DNA from: Strongylocentrotus purpuratus
Lineage: Eukaryota; Echinodermata; Echinoidea; Camarodonta; Strongylocentrotidae
Reading direction: 5' to 3'
Assembly (NCBI RefSeq): GCF_000002235.5
Contig: NW_022145596.1
Span: forward strand, 164,001-228,000
DNA length: 64,000 bases
Shown: one piece after another, positions 55,376-64,000 of the stretch
Layout of the letters: each line of letters begins with the position of its first letter
How positions within the stretch are numbered: the stretch's first letter is position 1
Program-made: the position numbers and the translations under genes
The notes under the pieces: generated by a model
What the model was told of the DNA's origin: nothing
Database searches by the model: none
What the model saw: the letters and a program-made list of their open reading frames with translations, nothing else

Positions 55376-58300
55376 AAGTAGTAGTAGTAGTAGTAGTAGG
55401 TATCATTCAGACTAAATTTTTTTATTGTTGAAATAATGATTACTTTTACAAATGAATTTTATCTGCCAAACAAATTTGATAGAAATAAAGAAAGTTGAGC
55501 TAGTTTTCCCAGTCATACATCATGCACTGCAAGACCATGTTTTTCATTCACTTGTCTTAGTTTCTTTACATTTTACGGGTCCAAACACTCATTTTCTGTC
55601 AACATCAATTTCATTACCTGAACTCAAGGTTTATTATATTTGGTATATTCTTTGCACCATGTTGAGAAAAAGTGGTCTCTTTTTACTTAACCTTGAACAA
55701 AAATTAATCAGTTTCTCAAAAAGATCTCTCTTGAAAAAAAAAATCCCCTGATCAAATCTGCAAAAAACCTGAAAAGGAGCTCTTTCGAATTCAAATCATC
55801 TCCATACCATATAAGCAATACATTTTCAATTCATGTGAGTAATGTTACATTCTATTTTGTCTCGTCATTTAATCATGTGTCTCTTTCATTCCAATTTGTT
55901 TTTCCTATTGGATTTTTTAGATACAGTTTAAACTACATTAAATACATTCATTTGATTATGCGTACAAGTACGAGAAGGGATTGTGTTTATTGAAAGAGCT
56001 TGTTTAGTGATCATTCATAAAGATGATGTCATTGGTGATTATGATGGTGATATTGATAATGATGGTGATGATGGTAATAAGCATGGAAATGAAGATGGGG
56101 GGTTAGCAAACATGAATCATATTTGAAAATAGAAGTGTCGAGGTCGAGTGGGTTAAGCACTAAACTTGTAATTCAAGGGTCGTGTGTTTGATCCCCAATA
56201 CAGCATTAATTTCCTTTGGCAAGGCTTTAATCTACATTTGACACTCAATTACCGAGAGAGACATTGGGACCGGGTAGGATTACGAGAGCATTTGTGTTAG
56301 TAATTGTCTATGCAGTCACGATGACCATATGGCAGGAATAATGGGAGTGGAGATGTGGCACATTATGCGTGAATGAATACGATGACCGGGCTAATAATAT
56401 CTGTGAAGCGCTTCGAGACGGTATTCTGTATCAAGCGCTATATACATTATAAATCTTGATTATTATCACTATTTATTGTAGAAAAGTAAAACTTGTAGTG
56501 TTGACATTCAAGAAATGTCAAACTTTCCAACTTTCTTTTTATTTTCTTCTTTGTACTCTTGGTTCCCATTATGAACTCCGATATCTCAACCTCGTTTCTT
56601 TTCTTTTCGCTTTTTTCTTCTCTCTTCCTAATTCTGTTGGCAATCTTATTTTTATGCCTCCGCCACCGAAGGTGATGCTGGAGATATGATGTTTTTCGGG
56701 CTGTCCGTCCATTCGTCTGTCCCGGATTTAAAGTATTTTAAGTATGTGTGAGCATGCAGGGGTGAACTGATTCGGTTTTGGGTGTAAGAGGTCAAAGGTT
56801 TCATAGTCTTATTTATAAGTGTTAAAGATATAGACCAGTTTTGGAAACGCCCCCCCCCCCCTCTCAAAAAATGAAATGGAAGCTCTTATTACCAATCATG
56901 CGAAATAATATGTTTCGACTAATACGTGATGATACCAATTTTGCCGGGAAACTGCCTACTAATTGATATATTTGGTACATTATTATATCTTTCCCATATA
57001 CATCTTTCTGTGTACAGTGCTTGTAACTTTACCAAGACTGGGCCAAATTTCTTATCATTTTGATGATTCCAGAACCTTGCAGTACACAAAAATACTTATA
57101 TGCTAGATGATCAACCTTTTCTGATCGATTCCACAACGTTTCTTTCATAATGCAATCGCCATGACCAGAAGTGGTCTATACCTTTAAATACTACCTGAAA
57201 ATACCTCTTTACCGTTGGATGATGTTTGTATGAGCATGAAAATGATTACATTTTTGGTGAAAGAGGTCGAAGTTGAAATGCCAAAGAGTCATAAAAGTGT
57301 TAAAAAATACCACACAAAATATAGTTACTGTGATAACAAGCATGATAAAAAAAACATTGATGCAATTCAAACCAAACGTGGACGAAATATGTATGAGCAT
57401 GCAAGAATCCCAGAATGACCTTATTAGAATTTGAATATAGATGTACAAAGTCATGTAAATTTCAATATATTTTGCATTCTCTCTTTTTCCTCCTTTCTCC
57501 TCCTTTTCTCCCCTTTCACTTGTCACGAATGTATTAATCTTTCCGATGTGAACACATTCCCTGGTAAAATCAGGAAGGAAAAATAGAAATATGGACTCGA
57601 AACCTGAGTTTCGTAGGTGAATACGCAACGGTCATACTCAATCGTGATACAAGTATTCCGAGGAACTACACGACTAGTGTGAAGAACTTTGGCTACTCTC
57701 CCGGTATCTACGACATTGAGAACTTGATAACAGGAGATGATTACGGGGATTTTGATACGGACATGGATTTTTCTATCATAGTCAATCCGTCTGGTGCTGT
57801 ACTGCTGAACGCCATTCCTAGCGAGTCTCACATGATAGACCTAGCAGAAGACATCAGTTAAAGATTGATTTTAATAATTATGCTCTTATCGGAGACAGAA
57901 TGATGAACCAACATGCCACTCCAAAATCGATCTCGATCATGCATGAAGCTAACCGATCGCACCTCAATTAGTTGGAGTCGGCGAGAAACAATGGACGATC
58001 TAGATGGAGATGAATTATTTTAATCACAATTTAGAGGGCATTGAATATTTTCATTCAGGTGTTTCGTGCTGGCGTGATCATAATATTTTCGCATTATAAG
58101 TCATCTAAAACCTCGTACCTGTCTCTTATCGCCCCAATACCCCTTCCCTCTTTATCTATTAGCACATTTACCAGAACACTAATTTCCTATTATCTTGCCC
58201 TAAGGACCTGCTCTATATATTCTATACATTCGGCTTCCCGCAAGGACGTTACTGCCATTGGCAAAAAACCTTCTTGCGGGAAGCCGATGATTTCGTTTCT

Positions 58301-61300
58301 TTCTTTTTTATCTGGAAATAATTCATTTTTAATGTGATTAATTTCATTGCGAGTACTTTGGTCAGTGTATCCTCATATCGTATGTGAAGCCCTCTTTCTG
58401 TGCGAGACTCCTCCCCCCCCCCCCCCCCCCGTAATTCAAAGTTGACCAATGAAGAGTGATGTGGTATTTTAGTCAATTTTTACATCTTGCGTTCTTCAAA
58501 TGAAAAATTGGCGGTAATGCAAATGAAAAAAATTACGTCAGTTTCCAGCCGACATTTTGCCCTTATGCTTATTGCTTGTTGATAAATGTTCAGTGTTCAT
58601 TGTATTGTATTCTCTTGCCCAATACAAGCTATCAATGAGATTGGTCCTTACATTTCCAGGTCCCGTTTCTGTATTCTTATCTTTATTGAGCTTTTATTCA
58701 TGAAACCTTTCCTATGATCAATCTTTCCTTGTTTCGCTTCATATGTCTATTGACATCCATAATTCATTCGGCCATATCCTTGCAGGACGGTAATATTGAA
58801 GCATGGACTCGGAACATTACCTTAGGATCATACGCGACCGTCATCTTGAATCGAGGCACCGATGGTTCTCCAAGAAATGTTACTACTACAGGCGCGAAGC
58901 TAGGCTTCCACACTTGGATCTACATGGTTGTAGATGTATTTGAAGATAAGAGAGTTGGCCAGTTCGACAGCGATATGGAGTTTTCCGTTTTGGTTAATCC
59001 TTCAAGTGCCGTACTGTTGTACTCGTATCCATGTTCATAACCAACCAGAAACGTCTGTCATCAAATATCGTTTTCCAAATATTCCCTATGGAAACCAAAA
59101 TGCAATAAATGTAATGTACAAATAAACGCTCGAATGTGTTTTTCCTGAGCAAGAAATTTCATTTCTTACTTCTCGATTGAATAAAATGGACACTCGATCA
59201 TACCAACTTCTCATATTTCAAGATCACCTATTCTTGCTCATTATGTGCATTAATAACCATTCAACTCACAAAAAATATTACTTTTCAAAAACTTTAAAAT
59301 GTGTGCAATGGTGGCATTTGAACGATTACGAAATACATGTACATGATTGATCCATTGTATGTTGCATGTATTAAGACAATTTTAAAATAAATTCATTTTT
59401 CATCCGTGTATTTTACTATAAAATATCACGCATAATGCTGTACAACTTTCACTTTGTCGGAGTTTTTACGTGTATTTGGTTGTAAAGAGGTGTCACACAT
59501 GCGGTAGCACATTAAAACTCTTAGGGGAACATAATTACATTTTGTCTGTCTTCAGTTTCAGCTTATTTCATCAAGACTAATCAATAATCCTATGCTCCTC
59601 TAAGCTTCATTCATGTGCCACCCGACATTCAAATAACTTTCTCAAGTTGAGGAACCATTAAAGTAGTTGAATTCTTTCAAACTAGACCTTAGACGTTCCC
59701 ACGTTTTGGGTAGTACACTCGTTTTAGATCACTTCAATTAATAAACGGGTCCCTCCTATCCCACCTCTGCCACCACCACCTCCGTCACCCTTCATCTTAT
59801 CGATCTTCTTTTAGATCAATGGAGTTGATATCTGGAGAAAGAATCTAACAAACTGGGATGAGTACAGCGTTCTATTCTTCAACCCAAGTCCATATAACAA
59901 GACCGTTTCTCTCCAACTGGATCAAATTGGTTTTACGTATATGCTTGGATACATGCTTCATGATGTCTTTAACCATCGGGATATCGGTCATCGAGAGATA
60001 TTATTTCCATATGACTACCAAGTACCTGCAAAAGGAGTTTTGCTAACCTACGCATATCCAAGTGAATGATAAAATAAATGCTACGTCTAGAAAGTAATAC
60101 GCATTAGTAAACATTATGCGTATGTTGCTTTGATTATGTATTATTCTTTCGAATGTTATGAGGTTTAAAACAAATGCTTTATTTGTAGAACATTTAATTC
60201 TACGTGCATTCCCCTGGAGATTGATTTTTAATCTTTCAAATAAGAACATGTGAACCCGCATCCGATATTAATTAGATTCACCACGATAATTTTACTAAAA
60301 ATCTGGTTTTCCTTTTGTTATCATGAACTGTACAAATAAAAGTTCTAATATCTTCCGTGTTTTGTTTTTTCTTCTGACATGTCTGAATTTCCTCCTAACT
60401 CACTTACCTCTACTACTCATTTCATTTCTTGTAAGTCATGATATTATGCTTAACGACTCATTTCTAATTAATCATAGTGCTTGCCGAAATGCAGCCGCTT
60501 TGCATGATGACAGGTTTACTCCGATTATGTTTTTTTTATCAACGATAAAGTTGTGAACTTTAATTTGAATACATTCTCGCGGTGGTCTCTGTTTTAAATT
60601 AATGTTATCGATCACTATGCAAAATGGACTAATAGACCAAAAACATACGATGACAAAGTATGCTTTTGTTTTGTTCATCTTAATCTCAGACTTGTAAATA
60701 CCTAAGTGAATGTTTTTAACAAAAATCACTGCTTCTGCAAAAATGTAATATAATAACATAGCGCTAACCATGTTAACTTGTTCACTTTCTGCCACTCGAA
60801 AATACAAAAAGCAAATAGATAACTGTCATCTGCTCTTGCAAATTATTCAGATTCAGATTATTATTGTTATGACTTGCAGGATCGCAAACACTATCAAGAG
60901 ATCAATCTAAGACCATTTCAAGCCGTGTGTGTAACTTTTTGAAATACATTGTATGTAAACATGACAATGACACATTCCATATAAAAGGAAACAAAATTTC
61001 TTCAGGTTAAATGAAAGGGTATGGAAATTGATCTAAAGTTGCTTTTTTTTTAATTCTATGAGTCTTTGAGATCGCCTTGAATGTCTTTTCCTCTGAATGC
61101 AAGCATTCATTAATTAAACCGTCCATCAAGCTTTCAATTAAACTTACAGTTTTGTATATACTTCTTTTCAACTAAAATCTGCCTACTTAACATTTCTAAA
61201 TGACAGAATCCGAAACGAGGCGAAATCTAAGTCAGTAAATGGGTAAAACGATCGTCTTAGGTGTGAGTACTTTGAAAGTATAAGGGTTATTTTAAAATAT

Positions 61301-63091
61301 TTTTGTTTTGCCCTTCACATGACAATTACTATTCAATTATAACATTCATGCGATTTTTGCATTAATTGTGCACGCTGTATAGGTGACGTCAAGTATTGAT
61401 GCCTATGTTCGTGAGATGGACGGTTTCACTTGGCCAACTGTTTTTCTCAACCGCGGTGCAGGAGGATATCCGGTCAATATAACCGTTTCTTTCTCGGATC
61501 TTGGTCTCCCTGTGCACAATGTCCAGGGCTTCGATGTTCTTGACCTGTTTACAGGGGCATACTCTGGATACCTACCTCCCGATGCTTCATATAGTTACCG
61601 TGTACCACCATCGGGGGTTACCTTTGTCAAAATAGGAACCGCAGAATAAGAGCCATAATCGAGATACCGCAGTTAAATGATATGCCTTGGCATGGTTCAC
61701 ATCTCTCAGCTCTTCTACATTTTAGCTTATCAATGTTGTTTAAAAAGAAATAAAATCAGAAAATGCATTATGATCGATATTTTGGAAATAATCCCATTTA
61801 TTTTAGTCATTTTCCCAGCGCCAGTCCTGGCAGTATGATTACAGTGTGATATATGGATATAGGAAATTCCAAATTGATGTAGATCACAACTAGAATTCGT
61901 CGCCGTTTTCACGAAGTGACGGTAGTGAGAAAAAAAAATTGCATTCACTTTGCGTGACGATTTTCCTCACTACCGTCACTTCGTGAAAACAAGGACGAAT
62001 TGTTTTTTTTTAGACTTCATTGACGTAACTCAAACTCCAACTCAAACTCAAACAAAACAACGAACAAACAAAAAAATCATTATTTTTTTTACATATTTTC
62101 CACTGATATGTGAATTGCATGTTTTTATGACTGCCTCGTCAGTCTGTCGAATTAACGACATGTGGCTCCAAAAGTGTTTTTAACTTTTCATGAGTATGCT
62201 GCAAATCGTGCACTATTTCGCCCTCACCACAATATTTCTTGGCACGTATAAAATGCCATAATTTCATCTTTTTTCTTAGAAAATTGATATTTGTTTTAAG
62301 TCTGTATAATGGCTTCACGTGTGATTCAATCGCAACTCTATTAAATATAATGTCCCCCATTCTCATTAGGAAGGAACACCGCCATAATTATGTTCAAAAT
62401 CTCCTAAAAAGTACATCACCAATACAACTCAAAACCTGTTGTTCATTCAAAGAAAATACAATTTCATGTAAATGTTTATGCCATTCTAATACTTCTATCC
62501 TTTATTTTTTATACGAAGAATATAATTTCGTATTTCAAAAAGTATCAGCAAGCGCCGTTGTTTCTGTAAATTTTCTAAATATAGAGACTGAAATCTTTTG
62601 AAAACCAGTTGTCACATTTTTGTTGTTTAGCTAAATTTGTCAATAGTATCAAAATTGTTAAAATATTGTATTGAATTTATATCCTTTATTGTTGAATGAA
62701 TCGAATGGAGTGACGGTTTATAATGAATAGCGTAATTCAATACAAGTCGTCTATTGTCTTGTAAATTTCTGCCTATATTCTGTAGCTGTTATGGTGATGA
62801 TATCGACGACGATGATGATGGTGATGATGATGACAATGTTGGTTTAATTTTTATTATTGTCGGTTTGTTATATTTTCTCAATTTTTCAATTGTTATTCAT
62901 ACATTAAAAATTTCATGGATATATTTGTGTACTTCCCCGTGCCTGTTCCTCTGTTAAACATTGTATGATATTGTCCATACATACATCATCGAGTCTGTGT
63001 ATCATGCACGCAATCTCTCTCTCTCTCTCACTCTTTCTCTCCCCTCCCCCTCTATCTCTCTCTCTCTCATACCCACACACACACCCACACA

Positions 63092-63131
<40 letters not shown>

Positions 63132-63202
63132 CACACACAAAATATCCACGCAATCTCTCTCTCTCTCTTTCTCTCTCTTTCTCACAAACATGCCCACACG
63201 CC

Positions 63203-63278
<76 letters not shown>

Positions 63279-63793
63279 GCACACATATCCACACAATCTC
63301 TCTCTCTCTTCCTTCCATTTGTCAAATATCGATCAACTTAATACATTCCATTAAAAAAATGGAATATATAATGATGGTTAGAAATGACACATAATGCTAT
63401 TTTATTTATATCGCCTGTCATTTTCATCCTCAAAACTTCCCCATCGAAAGAAAACACATGAATTTCATAATTGAATTTTACAAGCATGGATGATAATGAA
63501 GTTGCATTAAATGCTTATTTGATCTGTAGGTGGAGTCAAACATTGAAGCTTATGTAAGGAACATGGACACCTGTTGGGTAGCCGCTTTCCTCAATCGTGG
63601 TGACCATGGTAACGCAGTAAACATCACAGTCTCATTCAAGTCTCTAGGATTACCTGTTCATGGTGTAGAAGGTTTTGACGTGTTTGACCTGTTTACTGGT
63701 GCATACTCAGGCTACTTGACTCCAGACTCTTCATACACCTATAGTGTACCACCCACAGGGGTTGTACTCGTTAGGATTGGTCAAGCAGAATAA
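45215..63793 (+). CDS. GH27 lysosomal glycosidase, NAGA-like, with six alternative last exons
   Basis: Predicted secreted or lysosomal retaining exo-alpha-glycosidase that removes terminal alpha-linked GalNAc or galactose. Shared exons: 45215-45366, 45979-46153, 47905-48079, 49004-49098, 49641-49802 and 51160-51357, giving residues 1-319. Residue numbering matches human NAGA: D78-D79-C80 (IDDCW), Y120, K154, nucleophile D156 (FKMDGCY), S188, R213 and acid/base D217 ([11 protein letters not shown]). S188 favours NAGA over alpha-galactosidase A, which has Glu there. Position 191 is Asp, not Ala. Exon 6 ends in phase 0, and six downstream exons can each complete the protein (403-414 residues; human NAGA is 411). 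Whether all are used is inferred. The ATG exon starts with a splice acceptor, so a 5' UTR exon should lie upstream; GTAAGT at 44097 is one possible donor. Confidence 0.93.
45654..45900. mobile_element. 247-bp MITE with TTAG flanks
   Basis: Ends taaaaaagatgttgtattgc and gcaattcatcatctttttttg are imperfect inverted repeats, with ttag at 45650-45653 and 45901-45904. Intron 1 of the NAGA-like gene. Confidence 0.6.
45979..46153 (+). CDS. NAGA-like exon 2: barrel with IDDCW substrate motif
   Basis: Encodes [20 protein letters not shown], then VNIDDCW (D78, D79, C80 bind galactose C4/C6 hydroxyls in the family) and [14 protein letters not shown]. It ends phase 0 at TAT before GTGAGT. Length and phase fit exons 1 and 3 exactly. 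Confidence 0.93.
46188..46326. mobile_element. About 140-bp palindromic MITE
   Basis: gggccacgtcttaaaaggag at the left mirrors ctctttttaagacggggcc at the right; tgattgatccaaatcaatca is an inner palindrome. Intron 2. Confidence 0.6.
46875..47620. mobile_element. Foldback element, about 740 bp
   Basis: Outer arms caccgacatcccat...aaccctgtaa (46880-46926) and ttacagggtt...atgggatatcggtg (47577-47614) are inverted. Inner arms around 47200-47270 and 47380-47455 also mirror each other (agctctcaacttgaag side against catgtttttttagtatttga side). No gene. Intron 2. Confidence 0.7.
47905..48079 (+). CDS. NAGA-like exon 3: catalytic nucleophile exon
   Basis: Encodes [39 protein letters not shown] and ADPKTMDK. 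K154 and D156 in FKMDGC are the substrate lysine and the nucleophile. NLT is a glycosylation sequon. The exon ends in phase 1 at GTATAC. A foldback element in intron 2 and a TTAA-flanked element in intron 3 surround it. Confidence 0.93.
48173..48709. mobile_element. TTAA-flanked MITE, 537 bp
   Basis: Ends gggtactatgtcccatttgc and gcaaaagggacatagtacct are inverted repeats with few mismatches, flanked by TTAA at 48169-48172 and 48710-48713, the piggyBac target. Intron 3. Confidence 0.75.
49004..49098 (+). CDS. NAGA-like exon 4: substrate-specificity loop
   Basis: Encodes [20 protein letters not shown] then [12 protein letters not shown]. The CSWPxY loop decides specificity in this family: NAGA has Ser188/Ala191 and alpha-galactosidase A has Glu203/Leu206. 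Here Ser188 is kept but position 191 is Asp, a mix not found in the human enzymes. Confidence 0.93.
49641..49802 (+). CDS. NAGA-like exon 5: acid/base exon
   Basis: Phase 0 at both ends, 54 codons. Encodes [20 protein letters not shown], then [20 protein letters not shown] and [11 protein letters not shown]213 and D217 are the conserved substrate arginine and acid/base. A CT microsatellite begins about 40 bp after its donor. Confidence 0.93.
49838..49990. repeat. CT microsatellite
   Basis: Interrupted (CT)n in intron 5, with a further pyrimidine tract at about 50485-50545. Confidence 0.95.
51160..51357 (+). CDS. NAGA-like exon 6: last shared exon, end of barrel
   Basis: Encodes [36 protein letters not shown] and [18 protein letters not shown], the conserved end of the barrel where the beta-sandwich begins. 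It ends phase 0 at CAG before GTCAGT. All six downstream last exons start in phase 0, so each can be joined directly. Confidence 0.93.
51479..51844 (-). mobile_element. TTAA-flanked MITE, 366 bp
   Basis: Perfect inverted ends aggtaaagaccagt and actggtctttacct, flanked by TTAA at 51475-51478 and 51845-51848. Same family as 56826-57183 in opposite orientation. Lies between exon 6 and last exon A. Confidence 0.85.
51849..53550. other. Rest of the intron before last exon A, nothing recognised
   Basis: AT-rich. An open frame at 52806-53141 shows no domain or splice logic and I do not call it. No further last-exon copy seen. Confidence 0.6.
53551..53820 (+). CDS. Alternative last exon A (89 codons) of the NAGA-like gene
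   Basis: After acceptor [30 protein letters not shown], then [20 protein letters not shown] and a long central loop ([20 protein letters not shown]), ending [15 protein letters not shown] and TAG. EIWTRQL and VNPSGV match human NAGA EVYMRPL and INPSGV. The nearest copy to the barrel has the most unusual centre. AATAAA at 53964-53969 lies 144 bp past the stop. Confidence 0.88.
   Translation, partial: DPKIDVEIWTRQLQNDEYLIAIMSRYIKLPLNVNTTLADLQLPTRDTGYIVSGIRALGSNIMQHLQMKDRLQQKVNPSGVAVMKAIPFP
53821..56130. other. Interval after last exon A, no gene seen
   Basis: Begins with the probable 3' UTR of exon A (AATAAA at 53964). The rest is AT-rich sequence with a (TAG)n tract. I found no additional last-exon copy. 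Confidence 0.6.
55266..55400. repeat. TAG microsatellite, about 40 units
   Basis: A long, nearly perfect (GTA)n run between last exons A and B. Confidence 0.95.
56137..56470 (+). mobile_element. tRNA-derived SINE with LINE-type tail
   Basis: Head gtcgaggtcgagtgggttaa (box A) and ggtcgtgtgtttgatcccc (box B), a body of about 200 bp, then a 3' tail cgcttcgagac...caagcgctatatacattata resembling the LINE tail at 44980. Lies between last exons A and B. Confidence 0.8.
56826..57183 (+). mobile_element. TTAA-flanked MITE, 358 bp
   Basis: Ends agatatagaccagtt and gtggtctatacct, TTAA at 56822-56825 and 57184-57187. Shares most of its length with 51479-51844. Confidence 0.85.
57574..57861 (+). CDS. 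Alternative last exon B (95 codons)
   Basis: After acceptor TGGTAAAATCAG, with a strong pyrimidine tract further upstream: [40 protein letters not shown], ending [20 protein letters not shown] plus an acidic extension (LAEDIS) and TAA. Closest to exon C (ATVILNR, VNPS.AVLL). The acceptor context is the weakest of the six, and I see no AATAAA before exon C, so this copy may use a variant signal or splice differently. Confidence 0.85.
   Translation, partial: EGKIEIWTRNLSFVGEYATVILNRDTSIPRNYTTSVKNFGYSPGIYDIENLITGDDYGDFDTDMDFSIIVNPSGAVLLNAIPSESHMIDLAEDIS
58231..58288. repeat. Hairpin between last exons B and C
   Basis: tcggcttcccgcaag and cttgcgggaagccga are perfect 15-bp arms with a loop of about 28 nt. 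Confidence 0.8.
58786..59040 (+). CDS. Alternative last exon C (84 codons)
   Basis: After acceptor [87 protein letters not shown] and TAA. Two N-glycosylation sequons (NIT, NVT). AATAAA at 59104-59109 and 59121-59126, within 90 bp of the stop. Confidence 0.87.
   Translation, partial: DGNIEAWTRNITLGSYATVILNRGTDGSPRNVTTTGAKLGFHTWIYMVVDVFEDKRVGQFDSDMEFSVLVNPSSAVLLYSYPCS
59815..60069 (+). CDS. Alternative last exon D (84 codons)
   Basis: After acceptor [88 protein letters not shown] and TGA. There is no in-frame ATG near its start, so simple ORF calling misses it. The usual VNPSG is replaced by VPAKG. It is the most divergent full-length copy besides A. AATAAA at 60073-60078 lies 4 bp after the stop. 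Confidence 0.85.
   Translation: MNGVDIWRKNLTNWDEYSVLFFNPSPYNKTVSLQLDQIGFTYMLGYMLHDVFNHRDIGHREILFPYDYQVPAKGVLLTYAYPSE
60070..61382. other. Interval between last exons D and E, nothing recognised
   Basis: AT-rich, with the exon D poly(A) signal at its start. No additional domain copy, repeat family or RNA gene seen. Confidence 0.55.
61383..61649 (+). CDS. Alternative last exon E (88 codons)
   Basis: After acceptor [100 protein letters not shown] and TAA. Forms a close pair with F (shared [14 protein letters not shown] core). AATAAA at 61749-61754. Confidence 0.87.
   Translation: MTSSIDAYVREMDGFTWPTVFLNRGAGGYPVNITVSFSDLGLPVHNVQGFDVLDLFTGAYSGYLPPDASYSYRVPPSGVTFVKIGTAE
61890..62002. repeat. Long hairpin between last exons E and F
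   Basis: gaattcgtcgccgttttcac...gacggtagtgag and ctcactaccgtcacttcgtg...acgaattg form arms of about 36 bp with few mismatches around a loop of about 37 nt. Confidence 0.8.
63013..63312. repeat. CT/CA compound microsatellite
   Basis: Alternating (CT)n and (CA)n blocks ending about 220 bp before last exon F. Confidence 0.95.
63530..63793 (+). CDS. Alternative last exon F (87 codons)
   Basis: After acceptor [87 protein letters not shown] and TAA. It is the last copy before the window end; more may follow. AATAAA at 63789-63794 overlaps the stop codon. Confidence 0.87.
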   Translation: MESNIEAYVRNMDTCWVAAFLNRGDHGNAVNITVSFKSLGLPVHGVEGFDVFDLFTGAYSGYLTPDSSYTYSVPPTGVVLVRIGQAE

Positions 63794-64000
63794 ATAAGCG
63801 TAACCTAATTATGGGTGTAGATAGATTCAAACTCATTAGGGAAATTAATAGACAATTCTTCAAAAAAGGGTATCACTTGAAGGGGGTCATGATATTTTGT
63901 ACTTCCTTTGGATTTTTGTCTCGCTTTGGAAGCCATGATAAAACGTTTTGTATAACAGAGGAAATAGGTTTGGTTTTCAAAGGGGAGGTTCCGTTACCAT

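Noticed and set aside
57679-59040. Short ATG frames inside the last exons as separate small genes
   Set aside because: They start at internal methionines; the homologous domain extends upstream to an AG acceptor in every case, so they are exons.

Overview
The window looks like nuclear DNA of a marine deuterostome invertebrate, most likely an echinoderm such as a sea urchin. The basis is AT-rich DNA, many-exon genes with GT-AG introns, deuterostome-like protein families, and many pyrimidine microsatellites, G/C homopolymers, tRNA-derived SINEs, LINE relics and short inverted-repeat transposons. The species is an inference. No prokaryotic gene organisation is present.

Two protein genes account for nearly all supported coding sequence, and they lie head to head. 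On the minus strand, 36600 down to 3743, is a complete alpha-integrin of the I-domain-free, furin-cleaved type. I joined 29 coding exons; phases agree at every junction and the sum is 3555 nt (1184 codons plus stop). The protein runs from a signal peptide through the seven-bladed propeller, thigh and calf domains, a polybasic cleavage site and one membrane helix to a cytoplasmic tail starting at GFFKR. Exon 2 carries a long Pro/Ser/Thr-rich insert.

On the plus strand, 45215 to at least 63793, is a GH27 lysosomal glycosidase most like alpha-N-acetylgalactosaminidase (NAGA). Six constitutive exons encode the signal peptide and catalytic barrel (residues 1-319). They are followed over about 10 kb by SIX successive, homologous but diverged last exons (53551, 57574, 58786, 59815, 61383, 63530). 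Each opens in phase 0 after an AG, encodes a complete C-terminal beta-sandwich domain of 84-95 residues and has its own stop. Five have an AATAAA soon after or overlapping the stop. This looks like one enzyme barrel served by a cassette of alternative C-terminal domains, and it is the main candidate for an undescribed system here.

A second unusual feature is in integrin intron 8. The 3' end of exon 8 with its 5' splice site is repeated as a 55-bp tandem array of 10 copies. A 5.6-kb element with hAT-like ends has split the array, and that element carries a GC-palindromic satellite with higher-order structure (about 22.85-27.0 kb).

The rest of the sequence is introns and an 8.6-kb intergenic region (36.6-45.2 kb) rich in foldback and nested mobile elements, plus a 3.7-kb pyrimidine-rich flank at the left end.
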